Below, piece by piece: positions 16,355 through 26,100 of a DNA stretch of 64,000 bases. The stretch is from Flavobacterium sp. CF108 (GTDB lineage: Bacteria; Bacteroidota; Bacteroidia; Flavobacteriales; Flavobacteriaceae). The notes beneath the pieces are model-generated. The model did no database searches, was not told the origin of the DNA, and saw nothing but the letters and a program-made list of their open reading frames with translations. A program made the position numbers and the translations under genes. Position 1 is the first letter of the stretch, and each line of letters begins with the position of its first letter. The stretch spans positions 135,480 to 199,479 of the forward strand of contig NZ_FQWW01000008.1 in assembly GCF_900129795.1 (NCBI RefSeq), read 5' to 3'.

Positions 16355-18103
16355 TTGAGAAAAATATTTATAATATCCCTAGCTGTTATCATAAACATCG
16401 TGTCTATCAATTTATCATTTGGACAGAACCATCCAAAGTATAAGATATATAATCAAAGTGATTTTGAAAAAAACAAAGTATTTAATCAAGTATATAGTTT
16501 AAGGATTGATAAAAGCAATTTGGAGTCACAAGCAGAGGATAGTATATTTTATTTTATAGATGCAAGAAATTATAAAGGAATAATTAATTATGGAGTAACA
16601 TTTCGCAGCAAGAATCATAGAAACTTTCATTTTCTTGAATATTTATCTATGTGTTTTCTAAAAATAGAGATTAATAAGTGCTATTATAGTCAAAAAGATA
16701 GTATTATAAATATAGAAGGTTTTGTAAGCGGAAATTGGGATTGGGGATCGAATCAACTCATTCAGGGTAAAAAGATGAAATCCAATATTGACATACTTCT
16801 TGGCAAAAAAACTGATACTATAAGGTCGTACTATTTGGGTAAGACTGTAAATAAAGATAGTGTTGAAGTGAAATTTCATAATAAAGAAGCAAATGAATTC
16901 ACTGTTCTGGATACATTTCCTGCGTTTTATTTTAAAAAATATTCTCATTATAGAACATCTTCTCAATATGGAAGGCTTCCATTTAAAATAAGCGGGAAGG
17001 TTACAAAGAATACCTTGCTTGCATTTGGCTCTTGGTCAACTTATTCTGAAATTTTCGATTTGGGATCTATGATTTATTATCCTGAGAAGAATCAACAAAA
17101 AAAAGTAATTAAGAAGGAAGAACTTGACTGCATTCCTATAATCACAGCTAATAAACTGGTATCTGATATTGAAAAAGAAAAAACACAAAAAGAAGAGATC
17201 AATTATTACACCCATACACAAAATGCTGAGAATTACATCTTAGCCAGACAATATGCTAAAGCAAAGGAAGAATATAATCTTCTTAGTCAAAATTATCCCA
17301 TCTTGTTTGCCAGAGATATTAGCAACGCTGCTCGCTGTGCTATTTTATCAAGAGACTTTAAAACTGCTTTTTTGTGGAGTGAAAAGCTGGCATTAAAAGG
17401 TATTGAACTATCTTATTTCAATTCTAAAATTTTTAATGGCATGCGGAAAAATCCGGAATGGAAAATTTTTAGTATTAAATATGACTCTATCTGCAAATTG
17501 ACAAAAAGCAACTGGAATCTCAAATTAAAAAAAGATCTAGACAATTTGCTTAACGAAGATCAGGCTGATTATGGATTAGAAAACCGAAAAAGCCCAAAAA
17601 CATTGTATGAAACTACAGAAAGAGTGACAGGCAAATTGATTGATTTATTGAAGAAAGAAGGCTTTCCATCAGAAGAGAAAATAGGCAGCCTGGTCGGAAA
17701 AGATACTGTTTTAATATCTTTTCCTGATTTTTATGTTTTAATCCTGCATGCCATGCAGCAAACACCCAAAAATATGACAGCTTTAAATGAATTGTTGGAC
17801 AAAAGCAGTAATGCTTTGGAGTACGACAAAAAAAGAAACTTCAATAATATTTTAGGAGCGGGTTCTTGTTTTCGTATTTACAAAGGCAATTTATACAATT
17901 CTAAATCATGCGGTAGAAATGATTTAGAGGTTAGGAAAATAAGTTTCAAATTCAACAATCCTCATGGTTTTATTATGGACTATGGAAATTTTGTAATTGA
18001 AGCATATGATGCCAAGAATCCAAAAACGGCAGATGATTATTATAAAGAAAATTATAATTTAATTATGAAACTTACAGATGACTGGGAATTTTATGATAAA
18101 TAA
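16355..18103 (+). CDS. Secreted helical-repeat (TPR-like) protein in the RiPP cluster
   Basis: Protein of 582 residues with a signal peptide ending FGQ and a predicted TTG start. The first half (about 25-250) is beta-rich and unrecognised. Residues 290-370 look TPR-like (ENYILARQYAKAKEEYNLLSQNYP and ARCAILSRDFKTAFLWSEKLALKG). Residues 380-500 weakly recall DUF6624-type helical domains (LNEDQ, LLKKEGFP, ISFPDFYVLILHAMQQ). It lies between the precursor and the ATP-grasp ligase, 9 bases before the latter, so it is probably part of the operon. Being exported, it is unlikely to modify the peptide in the cytoplasm. Immunity, surface display or sensing of the mature product is possible, but no function is shown by sequence. 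Confidence 0.7.
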   Translation: MRKIFIISLAVIINIVSINLSFGQNHPKYKIYNQSDFEKNKVFNQVYSLRIDKSNLESQAEDSIFYFIDARNYKGIINYGVTFRSKNHRNFHFLEYLSMCFLKIEINKCYYSQKDSIINIEGFVSGNWDWGSNQLIQGKKMKSNIDILLGKKTDTIRSYYLGKTVNKDSVEVKFHNKEANEFTVLDTFPAFYFKKYSHYRTSSQYGRLPFKISGKVTKNTLLAFGSWSTYSEIFDLGSMIYYPEKNQQKKVIKKEELDCIPIITANKLVSDIEKEKTQKEEINYYTHTQNAENYILARQYAKAKEEYNLLSQNYPILFARDISNAARCAILSRDFKTAFLWSEKLALKGIELSYFNSKIFNGMRKNPEWKIFSIKYDSICKLTKSNWNLKLKKDLDNLLNEDQADYGLENRKSPKTLYETTERVTGKLIDLLKKEGFPSEEKIGSLVGKDTVLISFPDFYVLILHAMQQTPKNMTALNELLDKSSNALEYDKKRNFNNILGAGSCFRIYKGNLYNSKSCGRNDLEVRKISFKFNNPHGFIMDYGNFVIEAYDAKNPKTADDYYKENYNLIMKLTDDWEFYDK

Positions 18104-18112
18104 AAACGGATT

Positions 18113-19039
18113 ATGATTTTGATATATAGCAAAGATGTTGATGATTTTGTAAATAACGTTATCGATTACTTAGATGAAGATTTTATAAGAATAGGAGAAT
18201 CTGATAAAGTTACCATTGACGCAATGAATTTTAGTAATGAGATTAGTTCGTACACCTTAAAAACCGAATATTTAGAAAATGTAGAGCTGGAAAAAATCAA
18301 AAGTATTTGGTTTAATGGCGGGGGTATAAATTCAGGAAGTACTAATTATGAAAATAAATGTTATGAAGTTCTCAACGATGCTTTTCTTTTACAAAAATCA
18401 GTTATAAAAATAGGAAAAAGAATTGCAGATTTTGAAACCAATCGTCTTGATTTTATGCTTGAGGCAAAAGCCCAAGGTTTAAAAATTCCGCATACCTTAA
18501 TTACCGGCAATAAAGAAAAGCTAAAAACATTTTATAATGCTTTTGATTATAAAAATGGGATCGTATCTAAAAGAATATTAGACACACTCTATTATCAGGA
18601 TAATGAATTCCTGTATAATTTCAATTTAACGTTTCAAATCACTTCTGAGATTCTTGATCAAACACCCGATGAATTTGCAATTTCATTTTTTCAGGAAAGA
18701 ATTATAGCAGATTTTGAAATTAGAGTGATTTATATTGATGGTTATTTTTACTCTACAGCTATGCATATTTTTGAAGATATTATTGATTATAGAACAAAGC
18801 TAATTGAAATGGAAAATTTAAGAATGGTTCCTTTTAAACTGCCGACAATCATTGAAGAAAAACTCGAAAAAGTTTTCAGGAAATTTAATCTAAATTATGG
18901 TTCTGCTGATTTGATGTATTGTGATGATGAATATTATTTTCTTGAAATTAATCCAACAGGGCAGATAAGTTTCGTTAATAATGCATGCAACTATTATATC
19001 GAAAATAAGCTGGCTGAAATTTTGAAAAATGGAAAATAA
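18113..19039 (+). CDS. gwsG: Grasp-with-spasm ATP-grasp peptide maturase
   Basis: ATP-grasp ligase of 308 residues, of the kind that forms ester or amide links between acidic side chains and Thr, Ser or Lys in a precursor peptide. It opens with MILIYSKDVDDFV and has SIWFNGGGIN (about 64-73), as in graspetide ligases. Other motifs are the hinge SFFQERI (191-197), FEIRVIYIDG with Arg204, an acidic IIDYRTKLI segment (223-231), and the Mg2+-binding FLEINPTGQ with Glu278 and Asn280. All key ATP-grasp elements are present. It follows the TPR-like gene by 9 bases and overlaps a 55-codon ORF by 11 bases. Its partner SPASM protein lies 158 bases on. Confidence 0.93.
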   Translation: MILIYSKDVDDFVNNVIDYLDEDFIRIGESDKVTIDAMNFSNEISSYTLKTEYLENVELEKIKSIWFNGGGINSGSTNYENKCYEVLNDAFLLQKSVIKIGKRIADFETNRLDFMLEAKAQGLKIPHTLITGNKEKLKTFYNAFDYKNGIVSKRILDTLYYQDNEFLYNFNLTFQITSEILDQTPDEFAISFFQERIIADFEIRVIYIDGYFYSTAMHIFEDIIDYRTKLIEMENLRMVPFKLPTIIEEKLEKVFRKFNLNYGSADLMYCDDEYYFLEINPTGQISFVNNACNYYIENKLAEILKNGK

Positions 19040-19196
19040 AAAACCAATCAATATTTTTAATGGCTTAAAATCTAAAGTTGAGAAAGATTTTCTTGAGAAA
19101 ATTGATCCAGTAAGTAATCTTATTACAATTCAATCGTATCAAAATTCTAAAAACATTTCAAAGCCTTTTGTTAAACCTATTTCTAAAATAATCTAA
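19029..19196 (+). CDS. 55-residue small protein overlapping the ATP-grasp gene
   Basis: Short ORF starting at an ATG inside the last codons of the ATP-grasp gene (11-base overlap) and ending 1 base before the SPASM gene start. Both junctions suggest translational coupling. The protein starts MENKKPINIFNGLKSKVEKD, has no Cys, no GG junction and no membrane segment, and is Lys/Ile/Ser-rich. It was identified by reading the gap, which is otherwise too exact a fit to be spacer. I do not recognise a family. It could be a maturase partner, a precursor-recognition subunit or a second small peptide substrate. Support comes from position and coding-like composition only. Confidence 0.7.
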   Translation: MENKKPINIFNGLKSKVEKDFLEKIDPVSNLITIQSYQNSKNISKPFVKPISKII

Positions 19197-19197
19197 T

Positions 19198-20265
19198 TTG
19201 AAACAATCTAATTTTATTCTTTTTGCTGATTGTATTCCTGTAAAAGGATTTAATAGAAGCATTATCTGTGATACAAAGAGTAATAATTATTACTTAATTC
19301 CAAATGGATTATATGATATTCTGGAAGAGTATAATGGAAAAACCATTGATACTATAAAAAAAGATTTTGAGCATCGATATGATGAAATAATTGATGAGTA
19401 TTTTGATTTCCTGTTAAATAATAAGCTTATTTTTTTTAATTCGAATCCAGAGTTATTTCCAAAAATGTCTACTAAGTGGAATTCACCTTCCCTAATAACT
19501 AACATTATTATAGATTATGACGAAAATATTCATGATTTTAATACTTTAATTTCTCAATTTGAAATATTAAAGTGCTCCTATATTCAACTGCGGTTTTACA
19601 AAAAGATTGATTTAGATTATATATGCAGCATTCTAAAAGTATTGAAAGAGGAAAAATCCAGAATCGTTTCTATTGATTTTATATTGCCATATTATGAGAA
19701 TTTTAATTTAGAAGAATTAAATGTTATAATTAGAGAAAACAGCAGAATACATTCTATTATAATTTTTAACTCACCTTATGACAAAAGTTACGAACCTTTA
19801 CGCCAAAAAATGGGCTACATAATGCTTGTAGAAAGGAATATTATTAATGAAAAACATTGCGGGATTATAAATGAGGAATATTTTTATTCCAATATCAAAC
19901 TTTTTAGTGAATCACAACATCATAATACTTGTTTAAATAAAAAGCTCTCGATAGATAAAGAAGGTAATATAAAAAATTGCCCTTCAATGCCAGCAAGTTT
20001 TGGAAATATAAAAGAGACTACATTATCGGAAGCTTTAAACCAAGATGGCTTTAAGAAATATTGGAATATTACAAAAGATCAAATAACAACTTGTAAAGAC
20101 TGCGAGTTTAGACATATTTGCACCGATTGCCGTGCTTATATTGAAGAGCCTCATAATATATTTTCAAAGCCTTTAAAATGCGGATATGATCCATACACTA
20201 ACGAATGGTCAGATTGGAGTACAAATCCCTTAAAACAAAAAGCAATTGAATTTTATGAATTTTAA
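19198..20265 (+). CDS. gwsS: Grasp-with-spasm SPASM-domain peptide maturase
   Basis: Protein of 355 residues from a TTG start, beginning MKQSNFILFADCIPVKGFNRSII, an opening typical of the SPASM partner of grasp-with-spasm systems. The N-terminal third resembles a peptide-recognition domain (YLIPNGLYDILEEYNG). The middle has a barrel-like alternation of strands and helices but no CX3CX2C motif. The C-terminal SPASM region carries CLNKKLSIDKEGNIKNCPSM, then CKDCEFRHICTDC, then KCGYDP, enough Cys for auxiliary Fe-S clusters. It is the last gene of the RiPP operon. Family assignment is strong; whether it is catalytic or a cluster-bearing chaperone cannot be told from sequence. Confidence 0.9.
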   Translation: MKQSNFILFADCIPVKGFNRSIICDTKSNNYYLIPNGLYDILEEYNGKTIDTIKKDFEHRYDEIIDEYFDFLLNNKLIFFNSNPELFPKMSTKWNSPSLITNIIIDYDENIHDFNTLISQFEILKCSYIQLRFYKKIDLDYICSILKVLKEEKSRIVSIDFILPYYENFNLEELNVIIRENSRIHSIIIFNSPYDKSYEPLRQKMGYIMLVERNIINEKHCGIINEEYFYSNIKLFSESQHHNTCLNKKLSIDKEGNIKNCPSMPASFGNIKETTLSEALNQDGFKKYWNITKDQITTCKDCEFRHICTDCRAYIEEPHNIFSKPLKCGYDPYTNEWSDWSTNPLKQKAIEFYEF

Positions 20266-20311
20266 AAACCTCACTTAAGTTCTCCATACCCCAAATTATC
20301 AAACATAAAAA

Positions 20312-20336
20312 AAGAAGGTCAGTAAATGACCTTCTT
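20312..20336. terminator. Bidirectional terminator between the RiPP operon and GH5
   Basis: A perfect 10-base stem (AAGAAGGTCA/TGACCTTCTT) with a GTAAA loop lies between convergent genes. Read on the minus strand it is followed by a run of seven Ts, a good intrinsic terminator for the GH5 gene. The plus-strand tail is weaker. Confidence 0.85.
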
Positions 20337-20369
20337 CCTTACTAAATTCAAAATAATTTTAGGGTTAAA

Positions 20370-21431
20370 TTAATTCTCGCCCCAGCCGTATCTTATACGA
20401 AATACACCAGTGCTGCTCACTGTATTTATAGTAATATTGGTTCCGCTGCCTCCTCTGTTAAACAGACTGTAAGAATCACCATCTCTCAATCCAGGCCAGT
20501 AAACACTTGCAATTTGATCATTTCTGCAGACATCACTAGTAGCCACAATATAAGCGATTTCATTATCAGACTGGTTTCCGTTCTGGTAGTCTTTACCTGA
20601 GTTCATTGTGGCACCAAATTCAGTAATCACTGTACGAGCGCCATAGCTTCCTATGCGGCTGCGCCAGTCTGCTCTCCATTGTGTAACCGATCTGGTAGCC
20701 CAAAAAGCATAATTATGCAGCCCAAGTAAACAGCCATTAAAACGACTGTCTGCCCCAACTCCGGTAACATTCTCAGAATACCCTGTTCCGTCCAGGATTA
20801 TCCTCCCTTTAGGAACACCGGAATAATTAGAAAGAAATTGAGAATAAATACTCGTAAGTTCTGATAACGTATATCCGTGAGGTTCATTAAATGGTTCAAA
20901 ATAAACATTCCCATTACTTTGATATTTGTTGATTACAGTAGTCCACATATTCCAAAAAGCTGTAGTATTATCAATTTTGCCGTCTTTTGAGGAAGATGAC
21001 TCCCAGCATGCAATGATAACTTTCCATCCTTTACTGGTCGCTTTATCAATTACTCCCTGATAACTGCCCCACCAGCTCTCTGAAACTGAAGGCGGGTTAA
21101 TAGGTATTCGTATTGTGTTAACCCCGCTTATTTTACTGGAAAAACCATTCAACACGGCTTCTGTTTTCGATGCAACTGTACTGTAGCTGTCCCCTGCGGT
21201 CAATCCTGAGATAATAACCCAGCCGTCTACAAAATTATCTCGCCCGTCTGCCCAGTTTAACCCTGCAATCGATGCGGCGCCGACCTTAGCAGTAGAAGCA
21301 TTACTGTTTGATACTGTGTTTTCAACTGCAGGTTCACCGGTCGCTGCATCTCCAGAATTTACATCCGGAGTTTCTTCTTTGGAACAGGCACATAAAATGA
21401 TGCCTAACATAACTGCATATCTTTTTTTCAT
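20370..21431 (-). CDS. GH5-family glycanase lipoprotein
   Basis: Glycoside hydrolase family 5 type (clan A) enzyme of 353 residues. A lipoprotein signal ends at Cys16 (CACSKEE), followed by a low-complexity Asn/Ala/Glu/Ser/Thr linker to about residue 50. The barrel contains VNTIRIPINPP (104-114), YFEPFNEPHG with acid/base Glu183, LGLHNYAFW (236-244), and TVITEFGAT with nucleophile Glu271. Length is normal for a single-domain GH5. It has its own terminator and no SusCD partner, and its base composition is a little richer in G+C than the RiPP genes. It could act on cellulose, mannan or a beta-1,3/1,4-glucan; sequence alone does not decide. Confidence 0.85.
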   Translation of the reverse strand: MKKRYAVMLGIILCACSKEETPDVNSGDAATGEPAVENTVSNSNASTAKVGAASIAGLNWADGRDNFVDGWVIISGLTAGDSYSTVASKTEAVLNGFSSKISGVNTIRIPINPPSVSESWWGSYQGVIDKATSKGWKVIIACWESSSSKDGKIDNTTAFWNMWTTVINKYQSNGNVYFEPFNEPHGYTLSELTSIYSQFLSNYSGVPKGRIILDGTGYSENVTGVGADSRFNGCLLGLHNYAFWATRSVTQWRADWRSRIGSYGARTVITEFGATMNSGKDYQNGNQSDNEIAYIVATSDVCRNDQIASVYWPGLRDGDSYSLFNRGGSGTNITINTVSSTGVFRIRYGWGEN

Positions 21432-21967
21432 TGAAATAAAATAGTTTAAATTGGTTAATTAATAGTTTGGTTCTTTTCCTTGCTTGTTATACAATCAATT
21501 TTTAATACTATTTATACAACAACAAGGCTGTGCACTTAAAATAATCTATTTTCTAATTTGAAATTCATCTTCAAAAATTAAAAAGTAAGTCCATTATTAC
21601 GTGCATTCACTGCAATTAATCGTACGGTCTCATAGGTTTTGTGGTTTAGTTAGTAAAAAACACCTTATAGATAGTAACTGCAGTTCTTGTTCAGGAAATA
21701 ATTATAACAATGAACATCAGTACAGCAGCTTTTATATATAATGATCTTATTACAAAGTAATGTCTTACAGAAGTTTCTCAACAGGGGTAATTTGGAAAAA
21801 AAAAGAGGTCATATTGGTAATTTGATATTTTTTTAGCTTTAAAAAACACAATACATAAAATATAAACCATTAAATTATTTATAAAACAATTACACAATTA
21901 ATAATTATGAATCTTGTACTTATAAAAATCAAAAAACGATCTCTATGAAACACTATTCAAACGATAA
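21432..21967. other. Intergenic region, no gene seen
   Basis: A 536-base A+T-rich gap upstream of the GH5 gene. It should hold the GH5 promoter, but no confident box was found. No open frame in it has recognisable features. Confidence 0.5.
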
Positions 21968-21997
21968 AAGCCCTGTCAAATAGTATTAACAGGGCTT
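21968..21997 (-). terminator. Terminator after the T9SS-tail remnant
   Basis: An 8-base perfect stem (AAGCCCTG/CAGGGCTT) lies directly after the stop of the remnant at 21999 and is followed on the minus strand by TTTAT. It suggests that a complete gene once ended here. Confidence 0.7.
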
Positions 21998-21998
21998 A

Positions 21999-22241
21999 TT
22001 AAATTTTAAATAAAATGGACAATTTCTTAATAAATGTCTTATTTACGATGGCACTTCCCGCTTCAATACGTAAAAAGTAAACACCACTGATTAAAGAACT
22101 GCAATTGTAGGGAATATCAATTCTGCCTGCATCATAAGTCTTATTAGTTATAGTATTTAACTTTCGTCTATTAATATCAAACAATGTAATATGGCTTAAA
22201 ACAGGAAATGGGAATGTTTTAAAAAGCAGCTTCGACTCCAC
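21999..22241 (-). pseudogene. T9SS type A sorting-domain remnant
   Basis: The 80-residue frame reads like the C-terminal secretion signal of a type IX secreted protein: ITLFDINRRKLNTI, then IPYNCSSLISGVYFLRIEAGSAIVNKTFIKK. It has no catalytic or passenger domain and no signal peptide. The GTG at the left of the frame is not a plausible start, because the frame stays open upstream without an ATG (FLFLSW...). A terminator follows. It appears to be the surviving tail of a deleted secreted protein, perhaps a relative of the large protein downstream, whose own tail (GIYFLKVISANKTIVKKI) is similar. Confidence 0.75.
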
Positions 22242-22441
22242 CCAAGAAAGAAATAAAAAGGTAAAATTGCGAATATCAGAATAAATACTGATTTTAATAA
22301 AAATAAATGCTTACTACTTGTATCAGCTGAAAACATGACAGCATATAATTTACAGCAAGTAAAGATTGTACTTATCACACAAATAAAATTAGTTTTCGGA
22401 AGTAGTAAAAACCATCTAAATACTATTTTATCTATACAAAA

Positions 22442-22711
22442 CTATTTTTCAAGATCTTTTATTTTATTCTTTAAAAATGCATTTTCTTTTTCTAAAGACT
22501 CTAAATATTTAAGTAAAGACTTTGATTTCAACTCGATTTGAATTTGACTCTCATTTGTAATTGAAATTGCATTATTTATAAATGACTGACAAATTTCCTC
22601 TAAATTGACACCTAAAACATTTGCAATTTTGCCCCATTCATTTAATGAAGGAGGAACAATTATTCCACAGCATTTAATGAAAATAAAAAAACGGTGATAA
22701 GTTAAATCATA
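22442..22711 (-). pseudogene. Regulator fragment without start codon
   Basis: An open frame of 89 codons ends in TAG at 22442 but has no in-frame ATG. It reads PSLNEWGKIANVLGVNLEEICQ, resembling the end of an XRE-type helix-turn-helix domain. A charged coiled-coil tail (LLKYLESLEKENAFLKNKIKDLEK) typical of small phage or mobile-element regulators follows. The N-terminal helix-turn-helix part is missing, so it is called a remnant. Confidence is moderate because the helix-turn-helix similarity is judged by eye. Confidence 0.5.
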
Positions 22712-22767
22712 TTATGTTTCACAAAGTAAATTATGAATTTAAATAGGTTTTAAAATATGTTTAAACT

Positions 22768-22803
22768 AAAAAGAAAGCTCTCAAATTTGAGAGCTTTCTT
22801 TTT
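22768..22803. terminator. 36-base perfect palindrome, bidirectional terminator
   Basis: A perfect palindrome flanked by A and T runs, with core AGCTCTCAAATTTGAGAGCT. In both directions the stem is followed by Ts, as in a strong intrinsic terminator. No intact gene ends nearby, so it probably belongs to something now lost. Confidence 0.8.
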
Positions 22804-23155
22804 GTATTTTTGGGGACCAAGCCAGTTTGCGCTTTTTGCATACTTGGTTTTTAACCCCCAAATTTACCATTTATGAAAAAAAATATTCATCAGTTTCGTT
22901 CAGACTAGTTCACCACAACAAATCGATCTGGTTAAAAGGCTGCTCTCTTAGTGTTTACTATGCTGGGAAGCAGAGTCGTGTCCCTTCCTATTCGTTTACG
23001 GTCGCAGACGACTCAGTTCCTTTTGGATCTCTCTTTGTTTTCTTGCCCCAAAAAAACCTATTTACTTAACCTGGCCTGCTCGTTCCTCGTGGTCTTCTGC
23101 AGCCCCTTATAGAAGAACCGAACAATAAAGAACGACGGCAGCTAATTTTAAATTA
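22804..23155. other. Unexplained region of different composition before the alginate-lyase-like gene
   Basis: This 352-base stretch is clearly richer in G+C and in C/T runs than neighbouring intergenic DNA, for example GGTCGCAGACGACTCAG and CTGGCCTGCTCGTTCCTCG. An 80-codon frame at 22827-23069 is open but its product resembles nothing known to me and has no domain features. The stretch may be the end of a mobile element, a structured RNA or an imported leader of the next gene. Confidence 0.4.
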
Positions 23156-26100
23156 ATGAAAAAATTTAATCCGATTTTATTATTGGGAATTCTCTACCTG
23201 ATCCTTGGTATAATACCCAGCGTCTCAGCACAAAAAAAATTCGTGCACCCGGGAATCCCCTTCACTCAGGCAGATTTGAATCAATTAAAGGCAAATATCA
23301 CTAAAGAGCCTTGGCTATCTGGTTACAATGCCCTAAAGAATGATGCAAGATCCAAACTTTCATACAGTCCTCAAGGCCCTTTCCCAACAGTCAGTCGGGC
23401 CCCTAATTTAAATAATATTCAATGGAAAAGTGATATGCAGGCTATCCATAACCTGACCTTCATGTACGTATTTACAGGAGATCCGGCCTATGCCAAGAAA
23501 GCAACAGACCTGCTGAATGCCTGGGCAGTAACCAATACTTCCTGGCAAGGTAATGAAAACATGCTCGATATTGGCGATTATGTACCATATTTCGTTACGG
23601 CGGCAGATATTTTAAAAAGTACCTATCCGGGATGGACTGAAACGAATACTGCTAATGTAAGAAACTATTTTGCAAATGTAATTTACCCCACATCATGGGT
23701 GCCCAACCCATTGAGAGACTGCAATAAAGGAGCTATCCAGCTGATGATTGGTTTAAGTGTTGCTGCCTTTCTGGATGATGAAACTAAATGGAATCAGTCT
23801 ATTGAAGTCTATCGTATGGACGCCGGGGCCGCACTGCGTAACAGTACTCCCTCTGGGCAGGTAGGAGATACAGGCCGTGATGACCACTGGTTTGTACAAG
23901 CCTTTTCACTGGCCTGGGGTGCAGAAGTTGCCTATAAGCAGGGCGTGGATATGTTTGCGGAAATGGATAACCGTCTTTTGGCAATTGGTGAATTATACAA
24001 TCATTATGCAATAGATCCATCCGGTCTTACTTATATTCCTTACGGTGGATATTCCGTATACTGGTCTCAAGGCTGGGGTATACCAAGCGGAGCCCGTAAG
24101 CAGCATCCTTTTAATAATATTATTCAGGGTGCATACTCAGTTAGAAAGGGAATACCAACTCCCTATACGGATAAAATGCGTACTCTAACTGGAGAAAATG
24201 GATGGTCCTTTTTATATTTAAAATCCTCGGATAGTTCAACAGCCACAGCAATGTCCCCGATAGTTTATCCGTCGCAAAACGTTGTTTCTGCACCCTATTT
24301 AACAAATATCGATATTGGAAATCCCGGAATTAAAGGCAGTGCAGCTTACAATGCCGGAATCTGGACAGTAAAAGGGGCCGGATATGCTCCTTCAAATTCA
24401 AACAACTTTACCTTTTGTCCTGTGAAAGGCAACGCTGCCATTGTCGCTAAAATCGAAAGTAACAGCGTCGCTGGGGCTATAAGCGGTCTTATGATTAGAG
24501 AGTCCCTGGCTGCCGGCTCAAAATTTGCTGCCATAAATTTTAATCCATCAGGTCCTGTCAATCTGAGCAGCTCCGGTGCAAGTGCATCAAACAGCGGGTA
24601 TACTCATTACGCTACCAATTCTGCATGGTGGTTGAAATTAGAGCGCGTTGGTAATAGAATATTTGCCTATCATTCACATGACGGGATCACATGGACAAAT
24701 ATCGCCCTGTTTATTATGACACTTCCAGAAGATGCTTATATCGGGTTCTATACCTCATCCAAGAATGCATCTGTATTGAACACTGCAGTATTTAGCAACG
24801 TTGCAATTAATAACAATTTTGCTGCCGGATCACCTGAGATTACAAGCAATAAATTTGTATCCGGAGTGGTAGGAACCCCTTTTAGCTATATCATCATTCC
24901 AGCAGCAGGTCCGGCAGCTTACACAGCATCGGGGCTTCCAGCAGGGCTTAGTCTGGACGCTGTTACAGGAATCATATCCGGTACTCCCACAACAAGAGGA
25001 ACATCTGTTGTAATTGTAGAAGCTTCCAACGGAAAGGGAATCTCCAAAACAGCGGTAATTATTGATATTACCACTAATAAGGCACCAGGTGCGATAACTA
25101 AATTAACTGCTGCCGCTTTCAACTCCAGTATAAAACTCGAATGGCCGGGTGGTCCAAATATCACATCATATACTGTAAGCCGCACATCAGCCAGCGGTGG
25201 GCCTTATACTGTAATACAAAATAACCTTACTAATAATTTTTTTACAGACCCTTCTCCTGCGTATGAAATAAATAATTATTACATAGTAACTGCATACAAC
25301 GGAAATCTGGCAAGCGGTATTTCAAATGAAGTTTTTGCATCAATACCGCCAGAAGTTCCCTCACAGCCAGCCATTACCAGCGCTAATGGACAGGTTACCC
25401 TTACTTGGAAAACAGCTGTGGGAGCTAAGCAATATAATATAAAGCGCGCTGTAACTATGGGCGGTCCTTATACAGTAATCGGAACCGTTTCTGCAACAAA
25501 CTACACCGATAAAGCCCTTGTGAACGGTGTAGGATATTATTACGTAATATCATCTGTAGGCGCAGTTAAAGAGAGCGAAAACTCTGACGAAGCCTTTGGC
25601 GCAGCCGGTTCTAGTATTAGAACATGGAGTTCTAACCCTTCTTCACAAAATTGGAACCAGAATGTTAACTGGGCTGAAGCTGTAATACCTTCTAGCCCTG
25701 CCGTCTTAAACTTCAATACTTCAACTAACACAAATCTTTATAACGACATCATAAACCTTGAAATTTCCAGAATACTTTTTGAACCAGATGCTTATCCTTA
25801 TACCATAGAAGGAAACAGCATAAGTTTAAAAAACGATATTGTAAATAATTCTTTAAATTCCCAGTCGTTAACCAATGCAGTGACTATCAATTCGCAGGCC
25901 ATTATAAATCCTCATACGGACGATCTTAGACTCTCAGGAATAATCTCCGGCACTGGGGGCTTGGTTAAAACCGGAGAAAAGTTCCTGTTTATTTCTGGCG
26001 TTAATACTTACGAAGGAAATACAGTGATAAATGGGCCTTCAGGAGGCTGGCCGCCGCAGCGTGCTGTCGCAATAGCAGGCCATGGAACTGGATTAGAGGG

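Noticed and set aside
19198..20265. Calling the SPASM protein a canonical radical-SAM enzyme
   Set aside because: The CX3CX2C motif is absent; only the SPASM-type Cys cluster is visible.
22827..23069. 80-codon plus-strand open frame
   Set aside because: No recognisable domain, no signal peptide, and odd composition for this genome; kept only as part of an unexplained region.
23156..24205. Firm assignment as an alginate lyase
   Set aside because: The fold family also contains lyases of other substrates, and no alginate genes are nearby; only the fold is claimed.
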